From: Solea solea
Lineage: Eukaryota > Chordata > Actinopteri > Pleuronectiformes > Soleidae
Direction: 5' to 3'
DNA length: 64,000 nt
Assembly: GCF_958295425.1 (NCBI RefSeq)
Contig: NC_081154.1
Coordinates: 3,941,139 to 4,005,138 of the forward strand
The translations under genes and the position numbers were made by a program. Position 1 is the first letter of the stretch; each line of letters opens with the position of its first letter. Shown one piece after another: positions 1 through 15,552 of the stretch. Below the pieces are notes generated by a model. The model saw only the letters and a list, made by a program, of their open reading frames with translations. It was not told where the DNA came from and ran no database searches.

Positions 1-665
1 TCCCAAGATATTTTAAAATGTTGTGTTATTAATTCACGTCCCTGTTCGGTGTCTCAGTGGCCATTTTTCTCCATAAACATCATTAGATGTCATTTGAGAG
101 CACTTACAAATGTCCATCAGTGTGAATTTTAAAACAACAAATACTCTTAATCACGATAATCCTGATATAGCCCAGCCCTAGAAACAAACCCAGCTCAATT
201 TCCAGTGAAAAAGACACAGAAACACTTAACTAATATCAGGTTAGGTAAGTCAGTGTTAACGAAAACAACAAGCAGACATAACCAGCTCTTGTATCAATAC
301 GGCTGTAGGAGCATATGCAACAGAAGCCATTTGATCAGGAGACACAGATGGAGAGACAGAGACAGTGAGATGCAGTTTGTGTTCAAAACAGAGCCAACAG
401 AGGGAGGTTGTCATGGGGATGGTTGTTATGAGGAAGCAGTACAGATCTCCTGTTGATGGGATGGGGTTGAGGTAGGCAGACAGGCAGGCAGGCAGGCAGG
501 CCTGGCTCTGTAGCCACAGCGGCCACAGTGGCCCGGCCCTGTCAGCCCTCTCTTGAAGTCTGTTTGCCGAGCCCAGTACCAGGAACACACTGTTGACAGG
601 GGGGTGAACACTCCAAACATGCCCGGTATGAGTGAGCGGTGGTGAGGCCCCACAACCCTTCAACA

Positions 666-700
666 TACACACACACGTGTGTGTGTGTGTGTGTGTGTGT
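666..700. repeat. (AC)n followed by (GT)n, self-complementary
   Basis: About five AC units run directly into about thirteen GT units. The two blocks are complementary, so the tract can fold back on itself, unlike the ordinary one-phase CA arrays elsewhere in the window. Confidence 0.9.
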
Positions 701-3700
701 TTGTCCACAAACACAGTTGAGGTGCACTTCTCAAGTGAGAATGTGCCAGGCTGAAGAGAGACACTTTTTTCCATGCTGTAAACAGGGACCAGGTACTGTA
801 TGTCAACTGTGACCCTGAATTACCTCCTACATGTAACATTAAACTCAACGCTTCCACCCTACACCACACACACACAGTCACACACACACACACACTACTC
901 TCCTGTCAGACTGTCTGGATGTTTCCATCCATCTGTAAGACGATTTCTTTTTCTTTTTTGTGCGAAATTCCACAGTAAATTAAACTTGTTTCCATTTATT
1001 TACCTGAAACATTTCTAATGTACTTCCTTACTACAGTCCACAACACACACATCTAGCATTGTCTACTACTAACAAAGAAAGGAACTCAGCCATGGGGGAA
1101 GAGGTTTCACCATAACTGTTACTTCTTATTTGACCAAGTTTCACAATTTCTAAATCCACTTTTTGTACAGTTGTGAAAGTAGACCGAAGACATCTGGCTA
1201 CTAAGTCTAAGTTGTTCTGCCCACTGGAAGCAGAGAATTGTTTATTCTGCGTGTTTGTGTGCACAAAATAACTCAATACCACAGGGGTGTCTTATTACTT
1301 GGGTGTGTTTCTCCGTGATTATATTCTGGAGGTGAAGGACAAAGTGAAGGTCAACGAGGGTTACAGCCCGAACAACCACATTTTCAGACGACCTTGAGTT
1401 CACGTTGTTGAGGAAATGATTACCCAACACATAATTGCGACTTTATGATGCATGTCCTTCAAGGTATCTCTAAATCCTATGCTACTGTAAACACAATCTA
1501 AAGATTAACAATACTCACAGGAAATACACCTCCTTGTGTCCCAGTACTTGTGTACATCGACTACAAGAAACACAAGCCTTTTCTCACTGAACAGTACAAT
1601 GAACCCATGACACGTTCATTTTCTCTCCCTTCTACATCTTTTCTCTCACTTCCCTCTCCCTCACAGCGTCAGCGGCTCCTTCTCTTCACACGTTCTTTGT
1701 CAGCACTTGCAGCACACAACGATCTGTGAGACACGAGGGTGACTGTGATGATACAAGCAGCTTAGCGTCGCTGCAATCTTCGAGCCTGTGTTCTTATTAG
1801 AATTTGATTTGGTGTCAACTCAAAGGCATATACACTCATTTAAACTGAAAAATGACTTAATCAAAAGCATACAAAATGTAATTTCTTTAACTTTTAAAGA
1901 TTAGGAAAATTGATTCATAGATTCAGAGTGTTTTTTTTAATTAAAACACGTGGATTAAATTAATCCATGACGACAAAATGAATCACGCAAGTTAGCAAAT
2001 TGCAACATCGTGCAAAAACAACAATGACAACAAGGAGAGATGTGTAGTATTCCTGGAATCTTATCTGCATCTCTGTAGTCTAATATTTAGCACACACACT
2101 GCACTACAGACCTGAGATTGGGCACACAGCGTCCTGTGCGTCTGTCAGGATGTTACCAAAGACACAACATTCACATCTGACTACTTTCTTAAACATGAAC
2201 TCATGCCGTCTGCTTTGTTCAGCATGAGTGATTCAAAACCAGGCAAGAAAGACAATGCAGGCTGCGGTCTATTTCACCGACATGATGGCTGATAAGCCCT
2301 CATCGTAGCTTGAAAGCCTGGCATAATGAGACAAAGTGATGGTTAACTTGGCGTCAATATGATGATGAAATGTCTCCACAACACAGCAGAAACGCGCCTG
2401 TTGTGTTCTGGAAACTGGATTTGTTTTGTCTCCGACATGCTGCCATAATCTATAACTGCAACGGATGAGTTTACCCAAACTACGCCTAATCAACGTGGTA
2501 CGTGCCATGGTAGTTTGGCGGCGTGAGAGGTAAAATGCGCCACAAACAGACGACACGAAATATCACTCCCATTAATGCATTATATCGAGACTTGGTGTGA
2601 ATGTGACGGCAGTCCAACACTGTTGCTCTGTAGCATCTAATGTAATTGTAGACGTGACAGAGGAAATGCAGTGAAAGAAAGAGGTGGAGGAGGTAAAACA
2701 GGAGCTGAAACAAAGTGTAAAGTAGAAGGAAAGAGGAAAAGCAGAATAACAGAGAGAGAACAGGCTGCAAAGACCATTAACTGTACATGATTCTGCCAGT
2801 CTGTTAAATATTTATAGAGAGTGCTCTTATGGTGTGTGTGTGTGCGTATGTACAGCACTGTACTTTTTTGGCACTGCAGCTCTGCAGTTGACTCAAATGC
2901 AACATGACCTACTAAAAAAGTGCAGCATGCATTGCAAACTATGCAAAACAAGAATAAGTAATTAATAAATGTACACAGAGGTAAGTGTAATGTGTATTCA
3001 TGCATTTGAGGGGGTGACTTGAATTTGAATAACAAAAATAAAAAATTATTGTGTCCGCTTTAAATTAGTTTACATACATGGAAATGACCTACAAATAAAG
3101 CTGTTGTTGTGCCGTTACACGTAATTGAAGTGTTAGAAAACTGCATTTGACCATAACAAAACAACAACAGTATACAGAGTATTAATGGCTGTGCAAATGC
3201 TATAAGTACTACTCCATATTCAAGAGATACATGCTAAACATAAGCTAAACAAGACTTCCATGCATCTGTTTGCTAACATCTCTGAGCTGCACGTGGAAAT
3301 CTGCCATTCGTTTACATACCACACACACATGTACTCGAGGGTTTGCTCGAGTTTCGCCACGTTGCCACGTCATAACAAAAACCAGACGGGCAACTCTCTA
3401 CGCCTGTGTTTGATTATCACATCATGGAGGTGACAGTCAGGTTTTCACGGGAGTGGCTGAATGTCAGAGCGACGTGTTTCTTTCCCAAACAAAATAAAAG
3501 GGGACTGACAGGTGCTGTTGACTGTTTTAAGTATCTGTTCCACTCCTTCCTCGCCCCCTGACCCCCTTCACCCACCTTCTAACAGCTGAGCCTGGGTTTG
3601 TGTACGTCTGTGTGAGTGTGTTGATCCTGTATACACACAGTGCAGTGGCTGGGTCTGAGCTCACGATGGACTCAGTTGATCATTAGCCAGGCGGTGCTGT

Positions 3701-4311
3701 GTTTAAGTGTGTTTTCTGGCACTGTACATTAAAAGGAAAGATAATGAGCCACAGAAAGAAAGAGAGCAGCTCCAGAGAATTGGGACTGAGAAGGTTATGT
3801 GGCCTGTTTGACCAACCGCACTCATTGCCCTGCTCACAACAATGACCAGCAGGCTAACAATAAGTGCTCAGTGGCCCACTCGCATCTAGAAAAAGGGGTT
3901 TGGCTCGTCAACTGGTAACAGGGTAGCAAGAGAAACTACTAGGCCAAAGGTCGCAGCAAGGAAGAACAAAAACATGATTACGATTCACACACTTAGGTTC
4001 GGCTTGGCAGAAATATCTGTCTCAAGGCCATGCTTTCTCATTAAAGTTTCCCTTACCCACACAGTAGGTTTTCTTTGTCACTTTGAATTTATTATCTGAA
4101 CCACTGAAGATAATCGGAATCTCAAAACAAAAACTGTTGCTGCAAATGTGTTGCCATCACAAAAGGAAAACTGACTTATTCATCTGAAGCAGCAGTGCCC
4201 TGGCCGAAGTGTTTGCACAGATGACAACGAAACAAGAGAAGCAGAGATGCCTAAAGTGTAATTAAATAGGTTTTATACGTCTCAGGTGTCGGATCAAATG
4301 TCCACAAAAAG

Positions 4312-4320
<9 letters not shown>

Positions 4321-4350
<30 letters not shown>
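4321..4350. repeat. (CA)n microsatellite
   Basis: An uninterrupted run of about fifteen CA units, preceded by a short TATATA tract. Another CA run of similar size follows at 4919-4950 and continues into (GA)n. Confidence 0.95.
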
Positions 4351-4354
<4 letters not shown>

Positions 4355-7300
4355 AACATACAGTCTTGGTGTCGTTTTATTTTCTCTTCCTCTGACGCAT
4401 TTTGTTTCCAGGCATGTCTGTGATGTCACAGTTTAGGCATGTGTGATGCAGGGGTGAAATACACCACAGCAATAGAAATGGTGTTAATCTTCTGTTCAGC
4501 AGCTTCAAAATTCCCAGGTACATCCATTAATTTAAACCTAAAAAGTGCTATGAGGTGACAATTCTCTCTTCAAGGTGTTTTCGCTTCAGCCCAACCCCCC
4601 CTTTACAGTATTCTTTACAGTACTCCCTGACTCCAAGAAATCAGTGTGAACACCGGTCTAAAACTCAACCACTCATAAACACATCTGGTCTTCACGGCCA
4701 TTCCACATGGATTCTTATTCAGTGTGTCCCTTGAGCCCAAAGTATTTCTGAGTGCCTGTATGTCCACGAACATGGTTTTTTGTGTGTGGTTAGAGTTCTG
4801 GGAAGCCATGCTCCTGGAAACATGCAGGGCAACACGCTGGAACACGCAGAGCACAGGCCAAGCCCCCTTCAGATGTGGTGAACTGCTTGGCATGGCAGTA
4901 CATTTCACTGGTGCACACACAAACACACACACACACACACACACACACAGAGAGAGAGAGTTGGAGATATCCAGACACATATGTATGCAAAACCATTAAC
5001 AACATTACCAGATCTAGACACGAATAGGTCTGAAATCTGAGACACACACACTCTCACAGGGTATTATAAAACACACACACACACACACCCACAAAGTTGC
5101 ATTCAAATGCCCAAACAGCGGGACAAAATAAACTGAATTCCACCTCATTGTGAACTATATTACTTCTGCAAGTTAAGTGTGCAGCAAAACAAAGAACACC
5201 TTGTGTGGACTGTGGTGGAGACACAAAGCAGTTCTGTTTTTATTATTGGATCTTAAATACCTGGCATCGCACTTCTATATGCCCATTTCACCCAGAGTGC
5301 TAACTAAACACGCTTCCAATAACTCGTTTTTAATCAATTCCTCACAGCCATCCGAGGCTACGTCCAAACAGCATTTCTCAGATAAAGAAGATCCAAGTCC
5401 AAACAACCTTTTCAGCTATGTATCAGAAATACTCTACTCTGTCTATAATACAACGTGTATCGCATGACCATTCGGGTACACTGGGCATGTGTTAAGAAGA
5501 CTCCCTCCATTGCCGTTGTTTGCTTTGTTCCAGAAAAGTACAACGAGTGAGAAACAATAATGGGGGGGAAAGTAAAAACAACGTTGTGTTCACAGCCGAT
5601 AGCTAAAGCGTGCCTGATAAGAACCAAGCAGGGTAAATGCGTCAGACTAAAACACTAAAGCCCCTTACGTTTTCATACTAAAAAAACAAGAGCTAGCAGC
5701 ATTTCTAAACATCTGTTTGTGGACAGCAGGCATATCCAGAGCAGGATGGAGTCATGTGCATGTAGCCTAAGAAACAGTCCGAGTGTCTTTTGTACACCCT
5801 GTTTAATTTCCTCACAGTGTGACGATAAACAGATGTATAAAGCCAGAGATGGTTAGTCGTCTGTACCGTTGTGTCGTGATTGAAGAAGGGAACACCTTCG
5901 CTGACACTCAGGCCAACTGACATCTTCCATGAATGAAAAATAAAAAGTTTGGATTTCAAAACTCCTTTCTTTAAGACACACCCAGTCACTTAAACCAAAT
6001 GTTTGTAGTTACCGAAAACAAACATGTGCACACAAAAGAATTCCTCCTGTCTCATGGTGGGTGTTCAAAAAAAAAACACACCCACTTGTATCACTAACCT
6101 ACAGGGCCCAGTACCATTCAGCTACGTCACTGAAAGTACACAACGCTGCCCTTCATAAAAAAAAAAGTTTCATTCACCTGCATGCGTCACACCAGTGACA
6201 AACAGCAATTAGAGCACAAAAGAAAAAAAAAGTGATCATTCAAAGTGAAGTTCCTTCACGTGGCTCTGGGTGGGAGAATGTGGGTCGGGCTAGTTTGAGG
6301 AAGCAGTAGAAGTTTTTAATGGATGAGCTGAGATGACTTACTGCTCATATTAGGTTACTGTGCTCGTCTAAATAAGAAACAGAAAAAAGGCCTGATCTAC
6401 ATAATCAGGACAATGTTCCTCACATTGTAAAAAAGGACGGGGGGGGGGGGTTTCTCTGTTTGAATACACGAGGACAACAGACATAAAGGCTCAGAGAAGA
6501 TATGATTCAGGAGGGAAAGAGGAGAAATACTTCTACACTGGATCGTTTTTATGACTTTGACCTACTAAAGACAACATACTTTTCAAACAACACAAGCATG
6601 ACTTCACTGCAGGGCTGCCACATGACGACCTCGCTGCGATTTCTTTATTAGTCATAACACAAGCAGAGATTACACACACATGTAAATCAGCCTTTGTGAC
6701 TTTGCTAGTTCACTAAGTCACACGATGAGAGGGGAAGGGGGGGAGGAGAGGGGAGGGGGTGTCACATGTTCCCAAAACAACAGTGGAAGTCATCCAGCCA
6801 GGCTACTTCCTCCTCTTGTGGTCACATGAGGATTCATTCACATTACTGAGTCGGTATATGAGCCCCACTTGGAGAGATACAAGTCATGGAAATATTGACA
6901 TTGGTGCGAGCAGACAGTCAAGTGTCTGTGGGTTTTTCTTCCTTGATTCAAAGATCACTCTAAACCACCAAAAAAGTGCTGAGGAAACTATTTCCAAAAG
7001 TTGCTTATGTGAACCAGAAATTGTCTATTTTTTTTTTACACAAGAACCAGGATATATAATATAGATTGCAAAGACAGTAATCATAGGTCGACTGATATAG
7101 GTCGGATGTGTTTTTCTAATTTTCAGTTTGATAAGGACACGTAATAAAAATGTATGTTTGATTAAACTGACAGATTGATCCATTAACCTACACAAGAGAC
7201 CATTTCAGGTTGTTTTGCTTGCAAACACCGAGCGATCCATATTCTACTTTGGGTTAACAATGTACACATTCTAAGGGCGTTTATAACAGCTGGCATTCCA

Positions 7301-7806
7301 ACTGTGTAAATAGATATTGTAAACACAGGGTCAGAAATAACTCAAGACTTCAAATGGGCAACGTCTTAAAGTGAGCTAGGAACATCCTTAGACTATGCAT
7401 GGGCGCAAATAAAAAGGCAGGGGTACAAGGATGTTGCCTAATATTTGATAATAGCATCAAACAGCCAGAAGCAATAAAAATACACAGCGCATTCCAAGTG
7501 TGAGAGAACACGCCAACATATTGTTCTAAAAGTGGCAGCTGCTTTGGGAGTAAAGCTAAAGCACAAGGATGTGATTATACAATTCTTCAACAGGACATAT
7601 GAATGGCAACTTGAAGCCTGACGGAGCCTGAAGTTTGGGGTCTGTAAGAAAAGTGGGGTAGTGGGGGGGGTTAAGAGGAGCTAGAGTGAATTAAGAAGTG
7701 TTCTTAGTTATACTGGCCCTGGCCACTGTGAAAGGGCCCATTTTGGGCTGGTGAGAGCATTGCATCCTGTAGGAATGTGGTGCAGTTGCTGCGTTTGTGT
7801 GGGTAG

Positions 7807-7810
<4 letters not shown>

Positions 7811-7863
<53 letters not shown>
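7811..7863. repeat. (GT)26 microsatellite
   Basis: One of the longest pure dinucleotide runs in the window, about 53 bases. The open frames across it are low-complexity artefacts of Cys-Val or Thr-His repeats. Confidence 0.97.
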
Positions 7864-7864
<1 letters not shown>

Positions 7865-9376
7865 GGGGACAGGGAGCAGACAGGGAGAGCTGAGGTTGGA
7901 CTGAGCTTAACTCCTGGGTGTCCATCATGGTGGGACATACTATGGATGCAAGCTTTGATGGCAGTCCGTTCACAAACAAAGAAATATAGAGACAAATATC
8001 TTCAAGGCAAAAATGCAAATGTACTGAAACAAACTGTTTAAAATGCGTGTCTGTGCAGAGATTGTTAACGTTTCACATCATGTGCCAAAACAAAGGCACT
8101 CCTTCAAGTCCAGGACTGTTAATGACGGGAGCTTTAGCTAAATCCTGCCACATTTACAGCATTACAAAAGACTGCACTGGCGAGTAGACCAACTAACCTC
8201 GCTATTTGATATGTGATACAATGCATAAGCCTGTGACAGACAATGCTCAAATTATGTTTTTGGAACGGCTCCTGTAAACAAAATCAGACTTACAAGGCTT
8301 ACAAGTTGACTGCTAATTTCAACAAATCCCCCATCAGAAAAGTATTGTTTGGGTGAAAAAAAAATGTATTTATTAAACAACAGCATTTTGGTATTCAAGA
8401 CAGTTTCTCTCCCATGCTGCCACATTAAAATGGGGAAGTGTTTGGGCATCAAAAGAAACAAAACAATGGCATAAACTAGCTTAGTGAACAGTCTCCACAA
8501 ACCAAGTGACCTACATGACATCCTAACTTGCTGTACTGCCAAGAGTTTTGTGTCTACGGGCTATCTGCTGGGGCCGCTTGGGCTGGAGTGAGTCCTCTAG
8601 TCAAAATAACAATCTCACCGATGAGTTACAGTTTGTGGCACAACACAAAGCACTGACGCAACATGGTGTGTGTGTGACAGTAACTGTAACTTAAGGTTGT
8701 CTATGTTTACACTAAACTAAAAGAGGAGACAGTACAGAGACAGAGAGAGAAAGAGATGGGGGTGGGGAGGTAAGAGTAAGAGCGAGAGCTAGAAAAGTGG
8801 ATTAGATTTGTATACCAACGCACACTGTGGCCTGATAAGCCGCGGGAAGGTTGGACACGCTGCCCCACTGTAGTGCTGTTGTTGTGACTCACACACAAAC
8901 ACCCACTCTGCATGCACAAATGTATAGGGAAATAAAAGGGTGTACATGCCGGAACTTTGACCAAAAAAAAAAGGACTTTAAAATGTGATTATGCAAGAAC
9001 CTGCCAGGAACAATAACACCACAAACAGTCGCATTCTGACAGTATGCAGCATCTACTGTGATCAAACGCAGTCCTATTTTACACACAGTTTTATTGTCCA
9101 ATTTTAAATGACACATTGCATGAGTTAAATAGAGGGCAGAGATGATCTTATTCTGGTGTGTCTTCCCATAATAAAGCTGTGATTTAAGTGATTCATCTTA
9201 CTGTGAGCCATTTCAATGCTGACTGGCAATAATTCATTCTCTCGGACATCATTAAAGAGGCGTGCGCGCACACACACACACACACACACGCTCGCTCACA
9301 CAAACAAAGCAATAAAAATCTAATCGTTCTCCCCGTGTCTAGCTATACATTTAATCAAAAAATGCAAAGCATGTAT

Positions 9377-9674
9377 TAGGGCTGAACAATTAATCAAAAT
9401 CGCAATACGGCCTACTGCAATTTTCAAATCGCAGGAGGCACAATATTTGTTTAAACCAAAATGTGTGTCAAAAGATTTTAGGGTAATTATTGTCTTGATC
9501 TATGCACATCTTATTCTACAGACTGAAGAGAACATCTTTGTTTCTCACAGATCTGCACAAATATCACACAGTAATCATTTTAAAACGACAAGATATCTGA
9601 TATTGCGATATCACATCACAATCCCTGTAAAAAATACTCACAATTAGATATGTATTCAAAATCGTTCAGCCCTA
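9377..9674. mobile_element. Non-autonomous hAT-type element with 8-bp target duplication
   Basis: The element starts TAGGGCTGAAC and ends with the inverse, GTTCAGCCCTA. It is flanked on both sides by the same 8 bases, GCATGTAT (9369-9376 and 9675-9682). An 8-bp duplication with TAGGG-type ends is the hallmark of hAT transposons. The 298-bp body has no transposase frame and contains internal partly self-complementary AATCGCAATA-like and TTGCGATATC-like segments, as expected of a miniature element moved in trans. Confidence 0.85.
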
Positions 9675-10242
9675 GCATGTATATATAACCAGAGAGGCAA
9701 AATGAAAACAAAGAGACACAGACAGAGAGGGAGAGAAGTTAAATAAATTATCCACAATTTCATCCAAAATCCCCTCACATCAGGCTCTTCCGGAAAGCAG
9801 CTGTTGCTAGATGCTGCCATGCATGCAGCTGCAAACAAAGGCTTGTGTGCTGCCAAAGTGGGCTGCTGCTAAAAGCCCAAACACTGCCTGTGTTTCATAA
9901 TGTCCAACCCCTGTGTGTGTATGTCTGTGTATGCAGAGTCTCCTGCAGCCCTAACGCCTGCCAGTTCACCCTTCACCGATAAGTCTGCTCCTAACAATCT
10001 CCAGTGGATATCATGTTAGGGGGCAGTAACAACTGAAATACCCAATGCAGTTGCAACAGCACAAGGGGTGTATTTGTGTCAGAGGCAGATTTCCTCTTCC
10101 TGGAAACAGACATTTTTTTTTCTGGTTTACGCAGAAATTGAGGGGCCCTTCCTTCCGCTAAGCACCTCAGTTGATCCCGCAAAGAAAAAGAAAACATGGT
10201 CTTACATACAGTATATCAACATTAGTCATTTGCACTCCCTCT

Positions 10243-10243
10243 T

Positions 10244-10281
<38 letters not shown>

Positions 10282-10294
10282 GCACACACACACA
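10243..10294. repeat. (CT)n(CA)n compound microsatellite
   Basis: A CT-rich run passes into CA repeats with a single CG interruption, just left of ubald1 exon 2. Confidence 0.9.
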
Positions 10295-10612
10295 GAGTGT
10301 GGCTGCTGCAGCTGCATGCCTGCCCTGTGTTTATTTCTGGAAGCTCACAACATGGCCGACATGTGCTTTGTTATTGTTGGTTACAACATCATCCCTTCTG
10401 GCCTATAGGGGCCGTTTATCGGCTCCATCCCCTCCAACACAACATGGAGGACTTAAAGAAATACCAGCTAAAAGCCACATTTGACACAAATTAAATAAAT
10501 AATATATATTAAATATATATATATGACAACAAAGAGCACAATGTTATTATTATTATCATGATGATGAATATCTCTGCCACCCCCTCACCATCAGCAGCCC
10601 CCCTGCACTCAC

Positions 10613-11960
<1,348 letters not shown>

Positions 11961-14510
11961 TCGCTCCGAGTTTAAATTAGGGACAGCCGACAGCCGTGGG
12001 AGATCACAGCCACGAGCGTCGTGTTCACATTGTGCGTACAGTCACACTTGAATGCGTCTGTTCATCACTTCCCTTTTATTTTAACCTTTGTAACAGAGTG
12101 AAATATAAAAGCACGAGTTTACCAAGCTTTTCAAATCACAAATGATCTCATAATCATTACAGTCTCCAAATAAAACCTCAGGATGGGAAAACAATAGGAA
12201 ACAATAGCTGCCATAACTATTTAAAGGGGATTTTTTCTTTTAAAGTGAGGTTATATGAGGTATTGGTATGTTGGCTGAGTCCCAATTCAAGGTCTGCAGC
12301 CTTTGCTGGCTGTATTTTGGAGGCCGAAAGACGTCAAAAATGTGTCACAGCACAGTAACCTCTGACAAATGCAGGGTATTTACCTTCACAGCCGGGAATA
12401 TCCCAAAATTTATTGCACTTGATGAATATTCAGAGGTTGCGACGGCCATTTTGATGTTAACAGAGCTAAAGCAAATGGCCTTAAATGTTGTCCCTATAAG
12501 ATATGTTTGCAATGATGACATTTCTAGTTACTTTCTTATTGTGAGGACGACTTAAAAAAAATAATTATCTAATTGATCTAGTTCAGAACAGCCGGTGATG
12601 TAGGCCACGTTTTTGAGTTACCTCCTATAACCAACCAATACAATGACTTTAACTTCATTAAAAAAAAGAAACAGTCATTGATTTAATTTCAGTTCAACTT
12701 TATTGTTATAATGCCATCATTTGTGGAGCCGAGCAGAATGGAAGTACATTTACCAGAGATCTTTGGTGTCCAGGATAAACAGCAACAAAATAAATGTCAT
12801 CATAAAAACAGGAAAACAAAATAGACTAATAAATACACAAGGGTACATCAATTTATACCAGCCATCAATGTACCAGCAACAGAGTTGCTCTGAGAATATG
12901 CTATAACCATTTTAAATAACAATAAATGCCTTGTTTTTCCATTTGTTAATACTAGTGTGGGTGGATGTGTGTAGGAAATATACATATATATGATATAAAA
13001 ATATAGGTTTCTAAAGCTGGTTGTATGTAAATGAGCCATAATTGTGTGTAACTACACTGTAAACATTGTTTCCTCATGGCATGTGTGCTGTATTAGTGAG
13101 AGGTTTGGGGTAAACAGAGACACCTGCTGGTGAAATGAAGCTCCTGAAAAGGAAGAAACATTTCCTGTAACATTTGGGATTTGAGGTCATTGACATCCAA
13201 GGCAATAAAATCTTCTTCTTTCTTTTTTTTTTTTATTATGACTCCAGGGTTTCACAATACGTGTTTATACTCTCATGTAGCCTTTGATAAAGCAGAGTAC
13301 AAAGCAATTCTGTGTGAGTAAACACAACGATTTGTTGTCTCTTATGAGACTTTAGTATAATTTGAGACCGGAAAACCAAATCAAAGTGGGGCAACATCAT
13401 TTTTTTTGTGCATGCTGTAGTTTTTCCATTGTTTATCAGCTCAAAGTACAGCTTTGATGTCCTAGAAATAAAAATGTTCTTATATAAATAGAAATTCACA
13501 AACACTGCGTATAAAAGCATTGTAGGCGATCCACCGTCTTGAGAAAAGAAGGAATAAGCCGCAAAAAATGTCAGTCTAATCCTTTAATGTATAAGCTTGA
13601 GGAGCCTCAATGGCAAAAGTGGGTCAAATTTAAAATTTTAAAGCAAGTTCCTTATGTTCATCTGTTGGTTTCAAGCGTCACAGTTCTGAGGCCAATAAAG
13701 AACATACAGTACATTTGAAGACGTTTTTAAATTAAAGGTTATCAGTCAGTCTTTAGCCCATTAGATGCTCTGTAGCCATACTGTATGTGTGTTCAGTGCC
13801 TGTTAAAGGACAGCAGCGTGAAGCCTGGCAACAATAAGAACAGCTGTTTAAACATTTATCCGTCTCTCCAAGCAAACTCTTTGTCAAGAACCCAAGCAAA
13901 CGCAGAGACATTTAAAAAAAAAAGAAGAAAAAATGAAGCCTCCTTGACAGGAAGCAACAGCTGGGCCTGATGAATCCCGCTACTTCAAGTGTTTGCTGCA
14001 GCAGAGAATTCGTCCGCCCTCGTTCCTTCTGCGCGTCCTGCACAAAATGTCAGCCATTCTCAGCCACTGCAAACCCAAATCTTCTGCCTTTAGCAGATGT
14101 GTCGATAAACTGTGTTTGGGGAGGAAGAGAAATGGTGACCACCAAGTAACAGGAACCATCATTTATTTATGCATGTGTTCCTCCAAAAATACTTATCCAG
14201 AGTATTTCTGTATACGCTCGTATACAGGAAATGACCCAACTGATACCCAAAATTACAAACCTGCATGTAAGGTCTAACTTTGACAGTGTGTGCAGAAACA
14301 TCATGTTAGAAGAATGTGCAAGAGTGTCTTATATCCTTTTCAGCACAACCTAGACAATGTCTAATTTTGTGACTTCTGCACAATTATTGCTACTTTATTT
14401 CACTAGTAAAAATGCGATATAAAATGAGTCATAACCTTCATGTGATTACAGACAAATTAAATGTATACCGATTCTACTAATAATGCTATAATAATGGCAA
14501 TAAGTGGCTA
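11961..14510. other. Intergenic region between ubald1 and foxj1, left part
   Basis: AT-rich sequence without a protein-like frame. A stretch near 12690 starting TTCAGTTCAACTTTATTGTTATAATG resembles the dispersed repeat at 50115. Otherwise I see short homopolymers only. Confidence 0.6.
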
Positions 14511-14850
14511 CACTGACCGGCCACATTATTAGGTACACCTGTTCAACCGCTCGTTTAATCAAATACCAAATCAGCCAGTGACATGGCAGCAACTCATGGT
14601 CATGGTGACCTGCTAAAGCTCAGACTTTGAACATGGCATCAGATGGGCTGGTCTGATTATTTCCGAAAATACTCATCTATGGGTTAGGGTTATCTCTAAC
14701 CCTAACCCTAACCCATCTATTTTTTATTGTTTATTAAGAGAGAAAATATCCAGTGAGTGGCATTTCTCTGAGAAAAAATATTATTTTGATATCAGGTCTG
14801 GGGACAAAGGCCAAGGACAACCCAGGTTCAGTATGCGTAAGACCATCTGT
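14511..14850 (+). mobile_element. Tc1/mariner-type transposon fragment
   Basis: Begins with the fish repeat end CCACATTATTAGGTACACCTG and continues with degraded segments (CAGCCAGTGACATGGCAGC, GAGAAAATATCCAGTGAG) that I recognise from a Tc1-like fish transposon with a transposase gene. This copy keeps pieces of the left part only and has no intact frame. Related pieces occur at 56384-56650 and, inverted, at 59505-59640. It is interrupted by the telomere-type repeat at 14679-14716. Confidence 0.7.
14679..14716. repeat. Inverted interstitial telomere-type repeat
   Basis: ATGGGTTAGGGTTA (14679-14692) is followed after four bases by TAACCC repeated three times and AT (14697-14716). The two arms are complementary and use the vertebrate telomere hexamer in head-to-head orientation, inside a Tc1 relic. 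Confidence 0.85.
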
Positions 14851-15417
14851 GAATGCACAACATGGTGAACCTTGAACCCAAGCCATAAATATTGAAAACT
14901 ACCCATCCAAAATCGCCGCACAGTAGACTTATCCCAGTGTTAATATAACACTTCCTCAGGAAGGACAGACTCAACAGTAATATTCCCATCATAAACAGAA
15001 TTATATTGTCCACAGAATTGTAAAATTCTGCACTCAGATAAGGCCAACGATATGAACACTGTCTCAGAGCTGACCTGTAGAAGAATCATGGGTCTTTGTT
15101 TGTTTCCTGTAACTGCAGTGTAGTGTTGATCCACTATGTGGCAGTGTTTCCTCATGAGTCAGTTTGTACAGCACAGAGTCACTCTCATGTTGGCCTAACA
15201 GCATGTGTGTAACACAACACTATCACACAGTTCAATTATCAATTATTATCCACTGAGAAAAAAAGATTTAATGCATTTTTGAAAGTGACTGACGGGCAAC
15301 TTGTAAACACATAATAAACCTATAATACATTTTAGCACATCTGATATTTTAAATGACTATTATGATGACTTTGGATTTTAAATCATATCAATAAGAACAG
15401 AATTTATACACATATAT

Positions 15418-15459
15418 TATACATATATATATACATATACATATCTATATACATATATA

Positions 15460-15516
<57 letters not shown>
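15418..15516. repeat. (TA)n tract with degenerate flanks
   Basis: Degenerate CATATA units pass into a pure TA run of about 26 units at 15463-15514. Self-complementary and prone to slippage. Confidence 0.95.
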
Positions 15517-15520
<4 letters not shown>

Positions 15521-15552
15521 ATTTACATTAAATATAAGAAGCATTAAACTCC

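Larger units (their letters stand above)
1..10612. other. Gene-free stretch, probable ubald1 intron 2
   Basis: No open frame here resembles a known protein on either strand. Because ubald1 exon 2 ends in a good splice donor at 10612 and its third coding exon was not found to the left, most or all of this stretch is probably ubald1 intron 2. That is an inference from gene structure. It holds (CA)n/(GT)n arrays, homopolymer runs (for example G10 near 6440) and one intact miniature hAT element at 9377-9674. The remainder is AT-rich sequence in which I see nothing specific. Confidence 0.5.
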
